A DNA stretch of 48,631 nucleotides from an uncultured Bacteroidales bacterium (GTDB lineage: Bacteria; Bacteroidota; Bacteroidia; Bacteroidales; UBA932): the NCBI GenBank assembly GCA_944322605.1, contig CALUPD010000034.1, forward strand, positions 1 through 48,631. Reading direction: 5' to 3'. Below are positions 16,424 to 24,533 of this stretch, one piece after another. Numbering within the stretch: the stretch's first letter is position 1; each line of letters opens with the position of its first letter. A program made the position numbers and the translations under genes. The notes under the pieces are model-generated. The model saw only the letters and a list, made by a program, of their open reading frames with translations. It ran no database searches and had not been told where the DNA came from.

Positions 16424-17557
16424 TCAAATTTCTTTTATGTAACATCTTCTTTTCTGGTATGGGAGCATCGGGTAATAGTCGAACAGAGCCTGTACCGCCT
16501 TGTTGTTTTCGAGTTGCGGATTCGAAACTACCTTTTTTATGCCGTGCTTCAATCCGTTTTTATGAAGGTAGTTGAATATAAGCGCATTTATGCCTTTGTT
16601 CTGATATTCCGGAATTACGCCTATCAGGTACATTTCGAGATAATCCATTTTCTTCAACGCCCTGAGCAAATGGTAGAATCCGAAAGGCAAGAGTTTCCCC
16701 TTCGCTTTTCTCATCGCCTTGGACAGGGTGGGCATTGTGATGGCGAATCCAATTATCCTGTCATTGCTGTCTATTACGGCGCAAACGAGGTCGGGATTTA
16801 CGAACGGGATGTATTGGTTTACATACATCCTGATCTGTTCCTCGCTTAAACGCGTGAATTCGTAAAGGGGCACGAAGGCGTCGTTAAGCACGTAAAAAAG
16901 CTCGCGGCCCCTTTTCTTCAGCTCCTTCTTGTTTTTCGGCCTGAAAACCCTGACCCCGTAGCGTTCTTCCACGATTTTAGAGAAACTTTCAAGCTTCTCG
17001 GGAACATTTTCAGGAAGGTAGAAGAACCTTTGGATCCAGTCTACGTCCTTTGACAGCCCTAATCTTTCCAGGTGTTCGGAATAATACGGGAAATTGTAGA
17101 TTGTCGTAATGGAAGGCTCGTTGTCGAAACCTTCGATAAGGAGGCCTTCCTTGTCCATGTCCGAGAATCCAAGAGGGCCGCGCAATTTTGTCATGCCTCT
17201 TTTTTTGCCCCATTCGGCAACGGTGTTTATCAAGGCTTCCGATACGTTGTAGTCATCGATAAAGTCTATCCACCCGAACCTTACTGTATTGTCGTTCCAG
17301 TCTTTGTTCGCCTTGCGGTTTATTATGGCTGCGATTCTTCCTGCTATTTTTCCGTCCTTGTATGCGATAAAGCATGCGAAGTCGCTGTGTTTTGCAGCAG
17401 GGTTCAGCTTTTTGTTAAGTGTCAGCATTTCGTCCGCAACCAGCGGCGGCACCCATAGGGGATGGCCTTTATAAAGGCTCATCGGGAATTTTATGAATTC
17501 TTTCAGATCCTTGGCGGATTTTGTTTCCCTTACTATTATTTCAGGTACGGTTTCCAT
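16424..17557 (-). CDS. GNAT-like protein of unknown function (Bacteroidota conserved)
   Basis: The 377-residue protein has a C-terminal segment resembling a GNAT acetyltransferase (Y-L-I-G-V-I-P-E-Y-Q-N-K-G-I-N-A-L-I, with the acetyl-CoA loop Q-N-K-G-I-N). Its N-terminal half is conserved in Bacteroidota proteins annotated only as N-acetyltransferase or hypothetical. An R-G-P-L-G-F-S-D-M-D segment lies mid-protein. The substrate is unknown. A longer frame could use TTG 17581, but that TTG is part of a TACTTTTG promoter box, so ATG 17557 is chosen. It is followed immediately by the MscS gene and diverges from the lysine cluster. Confidence 0.7.
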   Translation of the reverse strand: METVPEIIVRETKSAKDLKEFIKFPMSLYKGHPLWVPPLVADEMLTLNKKLNPAAKHSDFACFIAYKDGKIAGRIAAIINRKANKDWNDNTVRFGWIDFIDDYNVSEALINTVAEWGKKRGMTKLRGPLGFSDMDKEGLLIEGFDNEPSITTIYNFPYYSEHLERLGLSKDVDWIQRFFYLPENVPEKLESFSKIVEERYGVRVFRPKNKKELKKRGRELFYVLNDAFVPLYEFTRLSEEQIRMYVNQYIPFVNPDLVCAVIDSNDRIIGFAITMPTLSKAMRKAKGKLLPFGFYHLLRALKKMDYLEMYLIGVIPEYQNKGINALIFNYLHKNGLKHGIKKVVSNPQLENNKAVQALFDYYPMLPYQKRRCYIKEI

Positions 17558-17578
17558 TTCCTTATGCAAAAATTTGAA

Positions 17579-17586
17579 CAAAAGTA
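17579..17586 (-). promoter_or_regulatory. -7 box (TACTTTTG) for the GNAT-mscS operon
   Basis: On the minus strand TACTTTTG fits TAnnTTTG and lies 21 bases upstream of ATG 17557. The -33 element is not obvious in the AT-rich upstream sequence. Confidence 0.55.
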
Positions 17587-17701
17587 AGAAATTAATTCTT
17601 TTTAATATAAAATGATAGGTTTTTTAGGTTATTACGAAAATTAATAGTAATTTTACACGGTTATAAGTTACGAAATGGATAATTGAAAATCAGAATAACC
17701 A

Positions 17702-18352
17702 ATGGCAAAATTAGTTACAGTTCAAGAAGCCGCTTCGATGGTGAAGGACGGCATGACGATAATGGTAGGAGGCTTTTTGTCTTCCGGCGGTGCTTCATGC
17801 ATCATGGACCTGCTCGTTGAAAAAGGGGTGAAGGATCTGACCCTTATTTGCAATGATACCACGTTCCCTGACAGGACTCATGGGAAGCTGATTGCCAACA
17901 AGCAGGTAAAAAAGGTGATATGTTCCCATATCGGAACGAACCCGTGCACTATGGAACAGATGAATTCAGGAGAATTGGAAGTCGAATTCGTGCCGCAGGG
18001 CACTCTTGCCGAAAGGATCAGGGCCAAAGGTGCCGGCTTGGGAGGAGTCCTTACTCCGACGGGCATAGGCACAGTGGTGGAAAACGGGAAAGAGATAATC
18101 AAGGTGGACGGCAAGGATTATCTTCTTGAAAAGCCTCTCGGTGCCGATCTGGCCATACTCGGGGCTTCCGTGGCCGATAAATGCGGAAACCTGTTTTATA
18201 AAGGAACTTCCCAGAATTTCAACCCTTTGATGGCCATGGCTGCGGATGTCGTCATAGCTGAGGCCGGACAGATCGTCGAAACAGGAAAAATAGAACCGGA
18301 ATGCGTTCATACTCCTGGCATTTTTGTTGATTATATTTATTTAAAAAAATAG
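17702..18352 (+). CDS. atoD: Butyryl-CoA:acetoacetate CoA-transferase, alpha subunit
   Basis: The 216-residue protein is the A (alpha) subunit of a class I CoA-transferase. The CoA-binding G-G-F-L-S-S-G-G (23-30), ICNDT, CSHIGTNP and the VPQGTLAERIRAKGAGLGG block are typical of AtoD/ScoA. In lysine fermentation this enzyme moves CoA from butyryl-CoA to acetoacetate, releasing butyrate and forming acetoacetyl-CoA. Its partner subunit (atoA) is encoded about 8.6 kb downstream in the same cluster, an unusual separation. It is the first gene of the cluster, three bases before kal. A weak TAATTTTA box at 17648 may be its -7 element. Confidence 0.92.
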   Translation: MAKLVTVQEAASMVKDGMTIMVGGFLSSGGASCIMDLLVEKGVKDLTLICNDTTFPDRTHGKLIANKQVKKVICSHIGTNPCTMEQMNSGELEVEFVPQGTLAERIRAKGAGLGGVLTPTGIGTVVENGKEIIKVDGKDYLLEKPLGADLAILGASVADKCGNLFYKGTSQNFNPLMAMAADVVIAEAGQIVETGKIEPECVHTPGIFVDYIYLKK

Positions 18353-18355
18353 CAT

Positions 18356-18745
18356 ATGGGTAAAAAGGCATTAATAAGAGTGAGAATGAGTTCTCATGAC
18401 GCCCATTACGGCGGAAATCTCGTGGACGGAGCCAAGATGCTTCAATTGTTCGGCGATGTGGCTACCGAACTTCTGATTATTCATGACGGAGATGAAGGCT
18501 TGTTCAAGGCTTACGACAATGTCGAATTCATGGCTCCGGTTTATGCGGGTGATTATATTGAGGCGACCGGTGAAATAGTTTCCGTGGGAAATTCCTCACG
18601 GAAAATGGTCTTTGAAGCGAGGAAAGTGATTGCCCCGCGTCCTGACATATCGCCTTCGGCTGCCGATGTCCTTGAAGAACCTGTGATAGTATGCCGCGCG
18701 AGCGGTACATGCGTTACCCCTAAATCATGTCAGAGAAAAAAATAA
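18356..18745 (+). CDS. kal: 3-aminobutyryl-CoA ammonia-lyase
   Basis: Kal removes ammonia from L-3-aminobutyryl-CoA to give crotonyl-CoA. The 129-residue length and sequence fit this hotdog-fold family: [16 protein letters not shown] near the N-terminus, [13 protein letters not shown] central, and a Cys-containing C-terminal tail. It lies between atoD and kce with gaps of 3 and 4 bases, as expected for its place in the lysine pathway. Thioesterases share the fold, but the context makes the call secure. Confidence 0.92.
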   Translation: MGKKALIRVRMSSHDAHYGGNLVDGAKMLQLFGDVATELLIIHDGDEGLFKAYDNVEFMAPVYAGDYIEATGEIVSVGNSSRKMVFEARKVIAPRPDISPSAADVLEEPVIVCRASGTCVTPKSCQRKK

Positions 18746-18749
18746 CGGT

Positions 18750-19571
18750 ATGGAAAAGCTTATAATCACAGCAGCCATATGCGGCGCTGAAGTATTGAAA
18801 GAGCATAACCCCGCTGTTCCGTACACTGTCGAGGAATGCGCGAGGGAAGCGAAACTGGCCTATGATGCCGGAGCGAGCATAATACATCTTCATGTAAGGG
18901 AAGACGACGGTACGCCTACGCAAAGCAAGGCGAGATTTGAAGCAGTCATCAATGCGATAAGGAAAGCATGCCCTGATGTAATAATCCAGCCTTCGACAGG
19001 AGGAGCGGTAGGCATGACCAATGACGAAAGGTTGCAGCCTACGGAACTCAATCCCGAGATGGCCACTCTTGATTGCGGCACATTGAATTTCGGCGGCGAC
19101 GAAATATTCGAAAATACCGAGAATACGATAAAGTATTTCGGAGAGAAGATGATAGAAAGGGGCATCAAGCCGGAACTCGAAGTGTTCGACAAGAGCATGA
19201 TAGACATGGCCTTGAGGCTTAATAAAAAAGGATATATAAAGAATCCAATGCATTTTGATTTCGTCATGGGGGTCAACGGCGGAATCGGCGGAGACCTGAG
19301 GGACTTCGTGTTCCTAAGGGGAAGCATTCCGTCGGACGCGACATATACAGTCGCAGGCATAGGCCGTTATGAATTTCCTCTTGCTATGGCAGCCATAATA
19401 GACGGAGGCCACGTAAGGGTAGGATTCGAGGATAATGTTTACCTTTCGAAAGGCGTGTTGGCGAAATCCAACGGGGAATTAGTCGAAAAAGTCGTAAGGA
19501 TGGCCAACGAAATGGGTCGCGCGGTAGCGACTCCTGAAGAAACAAGAAGAATTTTAGGATTAAAAAAATAA
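18750..19571 (+). CDS. kce: 3-keto-5-aminohexanoate cleavage enzyme
   Basis: Kce condenses 5-amino-3-oxohexanoate with acetyl-CoA and cleaves it to acetoacetate and L-3-aminobutyryl-CoA. The 273-residue TIM-barrel protein belongs to the BKACE family. Zinc ligands are visible as H46 and H48 in I-I-H-L-H-V-R, with a conserved Glu in G-F-E-D-N (residue 227). E14 in the C-G-A-E loop and Q-P-S-T-G-G (80-85) are further family marks. The neighbours kal and kdd encode the enzymes that act on its product and supply its substrate. Confidence 0.95.
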   Translation: MEKLIITAAICGAEVLKEHNPAVPYTVEECAREAKLAYDAGASIIHLHVREDDGTPTQSKARFEAVINAIRKACPDVIIQPSTGGAVGMTNDERLQPTELNPEMATLDCGTLNFGGDEIFENTENTIKYFGEKMIERGIKPELEVFDKSMIDMALRLNKKGYIKNPMHFDFVMGVNGGIGGDLRDFVFLRGSIPSDATYTVAGIGRYEFPLAMAAIIDGGHVRVGFEDNVYLSKGVLAKSNGELVEKVVRMANEMGRAVATPEETRRILGLKK

Positions 19572-19583
19572 AAACTCAAAAAT

Positions 19584-20624
19584 ATGAAAAAAGGAAACAA
19601 ATACGGATTGCACAGGGTAATCGAACCGAAAGGCGTTTTGCCTCAACCTGCAAACAGGATTGACAACAATATGGATGAAATCTATGACAATGAAATACTC
19701 ATAGACGTACAGACATTGAACATCGACTCGGCCAGCTTCACGCAGATAGAAGAACAGGCGAAAGGAGATAAGAAGAAAATTGCCGAGATCATGATGGATA
19801 TAGTTGCAAAACAGGGAAAGCACAGGAATCCTGTGACCGGTTCAGGCGGAATGCTCTTAGGCACGGTTGAAAAAATCGGGGACGCGCTTGTAGGCAAGAC
19901 AGACTTGAAAGTCGGAGACAAGATCGCCACATTGGTCTCTTTGTCGCTTACTCCGCTTAGGATTGACAAGATAAAGGACATACGCGCTGACATAGACCAG
20001 GTGGATATCGATGGAAAGGCAATATTGTTCGAAAGCGGCATATATGCGAAGATTCCTTCCGATATACCTGAAAATCTTGCGCTTTCAGTTTTGGACGTTG
20101 CAGGGGCTCCTGCCCAGACCGCCAAGCTTGTCAAGCCGGGAGATACGGTCCTCATTATCGGCGCAGGCGGAAAATCAGGAATGCTCTGCTGCTACGAAGC
20201 TAAAAAGCACGCTGGCATAACAGGCAAGGTCATAGGCTTGTGCCATAGCGAAAAGAGCACCAAGAGGCTTCAGGAACTCGGACTTTGCGATTACGTGTTC
20301 TCTGCCGACGCGACACAGCCTGTTCCGGTGATGGAAAAAATCGAAGAATTGACAGGCGGCAAAATGTGCGACATCACTATAAACAACGTGAATATTCCTG
20401 ATACTGAAATGACTTCGATCCTTTGTACGAAAAATGACGGCCTCGTTTATTTCTTCTCTATGGCAACAAGCTTCACCAAGGCCGCGTTGGGAGCAGAAGG
20501 CGTAGGAAGCGACGTTACCATGATCGTGGGGAACGGCTATACAAAGGGCCATGCTGAAATAGCATTGCAAATCATGAGGGAAAGCGAAAAATTAAGGAAG
20601 GTATTCACGGAACTATACGCTTGA
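19584..20624 (+). CDS. kdd: L-erythro-3,5-diaminohexanoate dehydrogenase
   Basis: Kdd oxidatively deaminates 3,5-diaminohexanoate to 5-amino-3-oxohexanoate, producing NADH and ammonia. The 346-residue protein starts with the characteristic K-Y-G-L-H-R-V-I-E-P-K-G-x-L-P-Q segment and has a medium-chain-dehydrogenase-like Rossmann domain with V-L-I-I-G-A-G-G-K-S-G-M (about 189-200). The catalytic zinc motifs of typical alcohol dehydrogenases are not evident, in line with this separate family. It ends 205 bases before kamA, the only large gap within the cluster. Confidence 0.94.
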   Translation: MKKGNKYGLHRVIEPKGVLPQPANRIDNNMDEIYDNEILIDVQTLNIDSASFTQIEEQAKGDKKKIAEIMMDIVAKQGKHRNPVTGSGGMLLGTVEKIGDALVGKTDLKVGDKIATLVSLSLTPLRIDKIKDIRADIDQVDIDGKAILFESGIYAKIPSDIPENLALSVLDVAGAPAQTAKLVKPGDTVLIIGAGGKSGMLCCYEAKKHAGITGKVIGLCHSEKSTKRLQELGLCDYVFSADATQPVPVMEKIEELTGGKMCDITINNVNIPDTEMTSILCTKNDGLVYFFSMATSFTKAALGAEGVGSDVTMIVGNGYTKGHAEIALQIMRESEKLRKVFTELYA

Positions 20625-20829
20625 TCCGGCGCATTTGGGCGCACATGCGGATTATCGCTGAAAAGATCCTGGCGGACAGAACGGCTTCTGCCGCCATGGA
20701 TTTTGCCAGATAGAGCCTGCCGGCATTCACAGTGGGCTGCTCTACGGCATCAGGCTTGCGGCTTTTCACGCGGAAGGCCGAAGTCCGCGACCGGATTGGT
20801 TTGAGAACTACTTTACACATAAAACAATA
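20625..20829 (+). promoter_or_regulatory. 205-bp kdd-kamA leader with two hairpins
   Basis: This gap holds two inverted repeats. One is GGCGG-A-CAGAA / TTCTG-CCGCC (20671-20695), a ten-pair stem with a bulged A and a 4-base loop. The other is CGCGGA / TCCGCG (20769-20789). No U-tract follows either, and no lysine or cobalamin riboswitch core was recognised. It could carry a processing site, an attenuator or an unrecognised promoter for kamA onward. Confidence 0.4.
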
Positions 20830-22080
20830 ATGGCAACAGACAGAAGAAAAATATTGTTTCCTGAAGTTTCAGACAAGGACTGGAATGACTGGAAATGGCA
20901 GGTCAAAAACAGGATAGAAACCCTTGACCAGTTGAAGAAATACCTCACGCTTACCCCCGAAGAGGAAGAAGGAGTCCGCAAGTCCCTTGAAACATTGAGG
21001 ATGGCGATCACTCCTTATTATCTTACATTGATAGATCCTGACAACCCTGACTGTCCGATAAGGAAACAGGCGATTCCTACTGCCCTTGAAACCCGTATTT
21101 CTCCGGCAGACTTGCTCGATCCGCTCCATGAGGACGAGGATTCTCCTGTCCCGGGGCTTACGCACAGGTATCCTGACAGGGTCCTTTTGCTGATTACCGA
21201 CATGTGTTCAATGTATTGCAGGCATTGCACAAGGCGCAGGTTCGCCGGACATAAGGACCATGAGTCCCCGAGCGAAAGAATAGAAAAGGCCATCGAATAC
21301 ATAGAAAAGACACCTCAGGTGAGGGATGTCCTTCTTTCCGGAGGTGACGCCTTGATGGTCAGCGATGAACGTCTTGAATATATAATATCGAGGCTGAGGG
21401 CGATTCCTCATGTGGAAATAGTCAGGATAGGATCAAGGACTCCGGTGGTATGCCCTCAAAGGATAACGGAAAACCTCGTAGGGATGCTTAAGAAATACCA
21501 TCCGATATGGCTTAACACGCATTTCAATCATCCCAACGAAGTCACTCCGGATTCGATAAGGGCATGCGAAATGCTTGCGGACGCAGGCATTCCTCTCGGA
21601 AACCAGTCAGTGCTGCTAAGAGGAGTCAATGATTGCGTGAATGTCATGAAACGCCTTGTGCACAAGCTCGTGATGATGAGGGTCAGGCCTTATTATATTT
21701 ATCAGTGCGATTTGTCGATGGGACTTGAGCATTTCAGGACTCCTGTGTCCAAAGGCATCGAAATCATAGAAGGATTGCGCGGCCATACTTCTGGATATGC
21801 CGTTCCGACTTTCGTGGTGGACGCTCCGGGAGGAGGAGGAAAGACTCCGGTCATGCCTAACTATGTCATATCGCAGGCTCCGGGGAAAGTAGTCCTTAGG
21901 AATTTCGAAGGAGTAATAACCACGTATACGGAACCTACAGATTATGTAAACCATTGCGAATGCGAAGATTGCAAGCATAACGAGCCTGTAGAGGGCATTT
22001 CGTCCCTCCTTCGCGGCCAGCGCATGGCGATCGAGCCTGAAGTCCTAATGAGGCATCAGAGGTCGGGACATCATAAATAG
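20830..22080 (+). CDS. kamA: Lysine 2,3-aminomutase
   Basis: KamA is a radical-SAM, PLP-dependent enzyme converting L-lysine to L-beta-lysine, the first step of lysine fermentation. The 416-residue protein has the iron-sulfur motif C-S-M-Y-C-R-H-C with Cys126, 130 and 133, GGDALM (171-176), and the PLP lysine K338 in P-G-G-G-G-K-T-P-V-M-P. These fall one residue from the positions I recall for the Clostridium subterminale enzyme. A Cys-containing tail (CECEDC around 376) is also typical. Gene order with kamB-E directly downstream confirms a catabolic role over a beta-lysine osmolyte or EF-P role. Confidence 0.96.
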   Translation: MATDRRKILFPEVSDKDWNDWKWQVKNRIETLDQLKKYLTLTPEEEEGVRKSLETLRMAITPYYLTLIDPDNPDCPIRKQAIPTALETRISPADLLDPLHEDEDSPVPGLTHRYPDRVLLLITDMCSMYCRHCTRRRFAGHKDHESPSERIEKAIEYIEKTPQVRDVLLSGGDALMVSDERLEYIISRLRAIPHVEIVRIGSRTPVVCPQRITENLVGMLKKYHPIWLNTHFNHPNEVTPDSIRACEMLADAGIPLGNQSVLLRGVNDCVNVMKRLVHKLVMMRVRPYYIYQCDLSMGLEHFRTPVSKGIEIIEGLRGHTSGYAVPTFVVDAPGGGGKTPVMPNYVISQAPGKVVLRNFEGVITTYTEPTDYVNHCECEDCKHNEPVEGISSLLRGQRMAIEPEVLMRHQRSGHHK

Positions 22081-22095
22081 AAAAATTCAAAGCGG

Positions 22096-23094
22096 ATGCC
22101 GTTCATAAAAGAAATATTGAAGCATAAAAGCCTGTCAATAGTAGGCATGCACAAGAATACGGGGAAGACGGAGTGCCTGAATTATATACTCGGGCGTCTT
22201 CCCCGGACCTTGAAAACCGCAGTCACTTCAATAGGCGTGGACGGCGAATCCGTTGACCAGGTTTTCGGCACTTCGAAGCCTGAGATTTTCTTGAACGAGG
22301 GGATGTTTTTCTGCACAAGCGAGAAGCATTATGCCGCAAGAAGGCTGGTCTCTGAAATATGCGAGATAAATCCGTTCAGGACTTCGCTGGGCAGGACGGT
22401 CACGGCAAAAGTGATATATTCCGGCACAGTCCTGCTGTCCGGTCCTTCTTCGACTGCCGAGCTGGACCAATGGATGTCGGGCCTAGGCAAATTCGGGATA
22501 GGGTTGACAATCGTAGACGGAGCTTTGTCCCGCATGAGTTCGGCTTCTCCGGCCGTGAGCGAATCAATGATCCTTACCACCGGAGCCGCCCTTTCTTCCA
22601 ATTTGCAGACCTTGATTTCCAAAACAGAGTTCGCCGTCGAGCTCATCAGGCTAAAGGAATGCAGCCAGGACGAGAAAACGGTCCTAAAAAACCTTGAAAG
22701 CGGCATATGGACAGTAGATTATGAAAATGTCCCTCACAAACTTGAGGCGAAATCGTCTTTCGTGGCAAATGATTTGTCCGCTGACGAGATTAAAAAAGCG
22801 AAGACAGTATACGTTACGGGAGCCCTTACGGATTCGTTCCTGAAAAAAATTAGGTTATGTTCAGGAAAAACAAAGATAGTCGTCCGCGATTTTACAAGAT
22901 GCTTCATAACGCCATATGAATACAGGGCTTTCATATTGGCGGGCGGAAAGATAGAAGTCCTTAGGCGCACCGACCTTCTTGCAATATGCGTGAATCCGGT
23001 ATCGCCGTCCGGATTCAGTTTTAATTCCGACATGCTTTCGTCCGAACTCGGAAGCAGGGTGGGATTGCCTGTATATGATTTAAGAAAATGCTGA
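22096..23094 (+). CDS. kamB: Lysine 5,6-aminomutase reactivase subunit KamB
   Basis: This 332-residue protein occupies the kamB position between kamA and the MutS-like kamC. An N-terminal nucleotide-binding loop is visible (G-M-H-K-N-T-G-K-T-E, about 17-26), as in P-loop proteins. KamB and KamC together are described as the ATP-dependent reactivase that frees inactivated cobalamin from lysine 5,6-aminomutase. The rest has no recognised domain by eye. Its 3' end overlaps the likely kamC start, which suggests a complex made in fixed proportion. Function is inferred from position and the known cluster. Confidence 0.85.
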   Translation: MPFIKEILKHKSLSIVGMHKNTGKTECLNYILGRLPRTLKTAVTSIGVDGESVDQVFGTSKPEIFLNEGMFFCTSEKHYAARRLVSEICEINPFRTSLGRTVTAKVIYSGTVLLSGPSSTAELDQWMSGLGKFGIGLTIVDGALSRMSSASPAVSESMILTTGAALSSNLQTLISKTEFAVELIRLKECSQDEKTVLKNLESGIWTVDYENVPHKLEAKSSFVANDLSADEIKKAKTVYVTGALTDSFLKKIRLCSGKTKIVVRDFTRCFITPYEYRAFILAGGKIEVLRRTDLLAICVNPVSPSGFSFNSDMLSSELGSRVGLPVYDLRKC

Positions 23095-24497
23095 TTATGG
23101 CTGCATTATTGAAAAATTACCTTGATTTCCCGTGCGGAGCGAGATATATGTTCGACAGGGTGGAAACCGCTTCGTCCGTCTCGCACAGGTTCCTTGCGGA
23201 AATGCCGATGATGACAAGCCGCGAGGAAATTTCCCGTTATTACGGCAAATTGAAAAAAATGCATTCCTTTTTATTGGAGGACAAGGGCTCGGCGGAATCA
23301 ATACGCATGAAGATACACAGGCTCTCTGATGTCAAAGGCACTTTGCGCAGGCTGCATTCGTGCGAGGTGCTGGACGACATAGAACTTTATGAAATCAAGC
23401 TGCTCTCGTTGATAATATCCGATGTAAGCAGGATATGCGGCAGTTGCGGCCTGGATTTCATCAGTCTTCCGGATGTGGAGGATGCTGTCGAAATATTGGA
23501 TCCGGAAGGGCACAGGGTACCTTCATTTTATATATGCAATTCGTACAGCCCGAAGCTGAAATCCCTGAGGGAACGCATGGAGCAGGCCTCAAGCGAAACC
23601 GAATACAATGAACTGTTCAGCAAGGCGGTGACAGAGGAGAACATCGTGAGAAACATGCTGTGCGGCAAGCTATGGCCGTTTGCGGACAGGCTTTCAGAAG
23701 GATTCGCCGCGATTATGGAAACCGACATTCTTCTTGCCAAGGCCATGCAGATAGAAGAAATGGGGCTTTGTTTTCCGGAAGTTTCCGATAACGGGGAAAC
23801 GGCATATGAAGGCATGTTCCATCCTCTTGTCCGCGAGAACATGAAGGCGGAAGGAATCAGGTTCCAGGAAATAGATATAAGATTCGGCAGGGAATGCACT
23901 TCGGTCATAGGCGCGAATATGGGAGGCAAGACCATGATATTGAGAATGCTTGCGCTATCGCAGCTACTATTTCAGTTCGGGTTCGGCATACCGGCGCGAA
24001 GCGCGGTCGCAGACATAAAGGAAGATGTCGTTTTTGTCGTAGGCGACAATCAGGACGAATACAAGGGCATTTCCTCCTTTTCTGCGGAAATATCGGCATT
24101 GGACACAATAATAAGGCTTTCCGATGCAGGGAAATGCGTGCTTGCCCTTGTGGACGAACCGGCAAGGACTACGAATCCGATAGAAGGCGAGGCTCTTGTC
24201 GAAGGATTGCTTCTGAGGCTTGAGAAGTCATGCATATCGCTTGTAATGACGACCCATTATAACATAGAGTCGGGGAAATGCAGGAAATACAAGGTCAAAG
24301 GATTGACAGACAAGGGAATGGATTATTCGCTTACGGAAGCGGCCGACGGCGCGGTGCCGCATGAGGCCTTGAACATAGCCGAATCATTGAATGCGGACAG
24401 GCTATGGCTTGAATATGCCGGGGAAATAGTGAGGCGCCGGCATGGCGCGGCAGGAATCCGGCAACCGTTCCGCAATGCAGGTCCGGCTGCCAATTGA
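23088..24497 (+). CDS. kamC: Lysine 5,6-aminomutase reactivase ATPase KamC (MutS-like)
   Basis: The 469-residue protein has a C-terminal MutS-type ABC ATPase. The Walker A loop is G-A-N-M-G-G-K-T (about 274-281), and the Walker B region is A-L-V-D-E-P-A-R-T-T-N-P-I-E-G-E, where MutS has D-E-x-x-R-G-T-S. A conserved T-T-H-Y follows. There is no mismatch-recognition domain, so a DNA-repair role is unlikely. With KamB it should reactivate KamDE by expelling damaged B12. The start may be ATG 23088, overlapping kamB by seven bases, or ATG 23097. Confidence 0.88.
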   Translation: MLIMAALLKNYLDFPCGARYMFDRVETASSVSHRFLAEMPMMTSREEISRYYGKLKKMHSFLLEDKGSAESIRMKIHRLSDVKGTLRRLHSCEVLDDIELYEIKLLSLIISDVSRICGSCGLDFISLPDVEDAVEILDPEGHRVPSFYICNSYSPKLKSLRERMEQASSETEYNELFSKAVTEENIVRNMLCGKLWPFADRLSEGFAAIMETDILLAKAMQIEEMGLCFPEVSDNGETAYEGMFHPLVRENMKAEGIRFQEIDIRFGRECTSVIGANMGGKTMILRMLALSQLLFQFGFGIPARSAVADIKEDVVFVVGDNQDEYKGISSFSAEISALDTIIRLSDAGKCVLALVDEPARTTNPIEGEALVEGLLLRLEKSCISLVMTTHYNIESGKCRKYKVKGLTDKGMDYSLTEAADGAVPHEALNIAESLNADRLWLEYAGEIVRRRHGAAGIRQPFRNAGPAAN

Positions 24498-24533
24498 ATA
24501 TATTGTAACAAGGTTTAAAATACATATTTGGAA

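Noticed and set aside
20638-20820. 71-codon minus-strand open frame in the kdd-kamA gap
   Set aside because: The composition is unlike a protein, there is no family resemblance, and it faces against the operon.
20625-20829. Lysine or cobalamin riboswitch before kamA
   Set aside because: No B12-box or lysine-riboswitch core sequence could be found by eye; only two simple hairpins are present.
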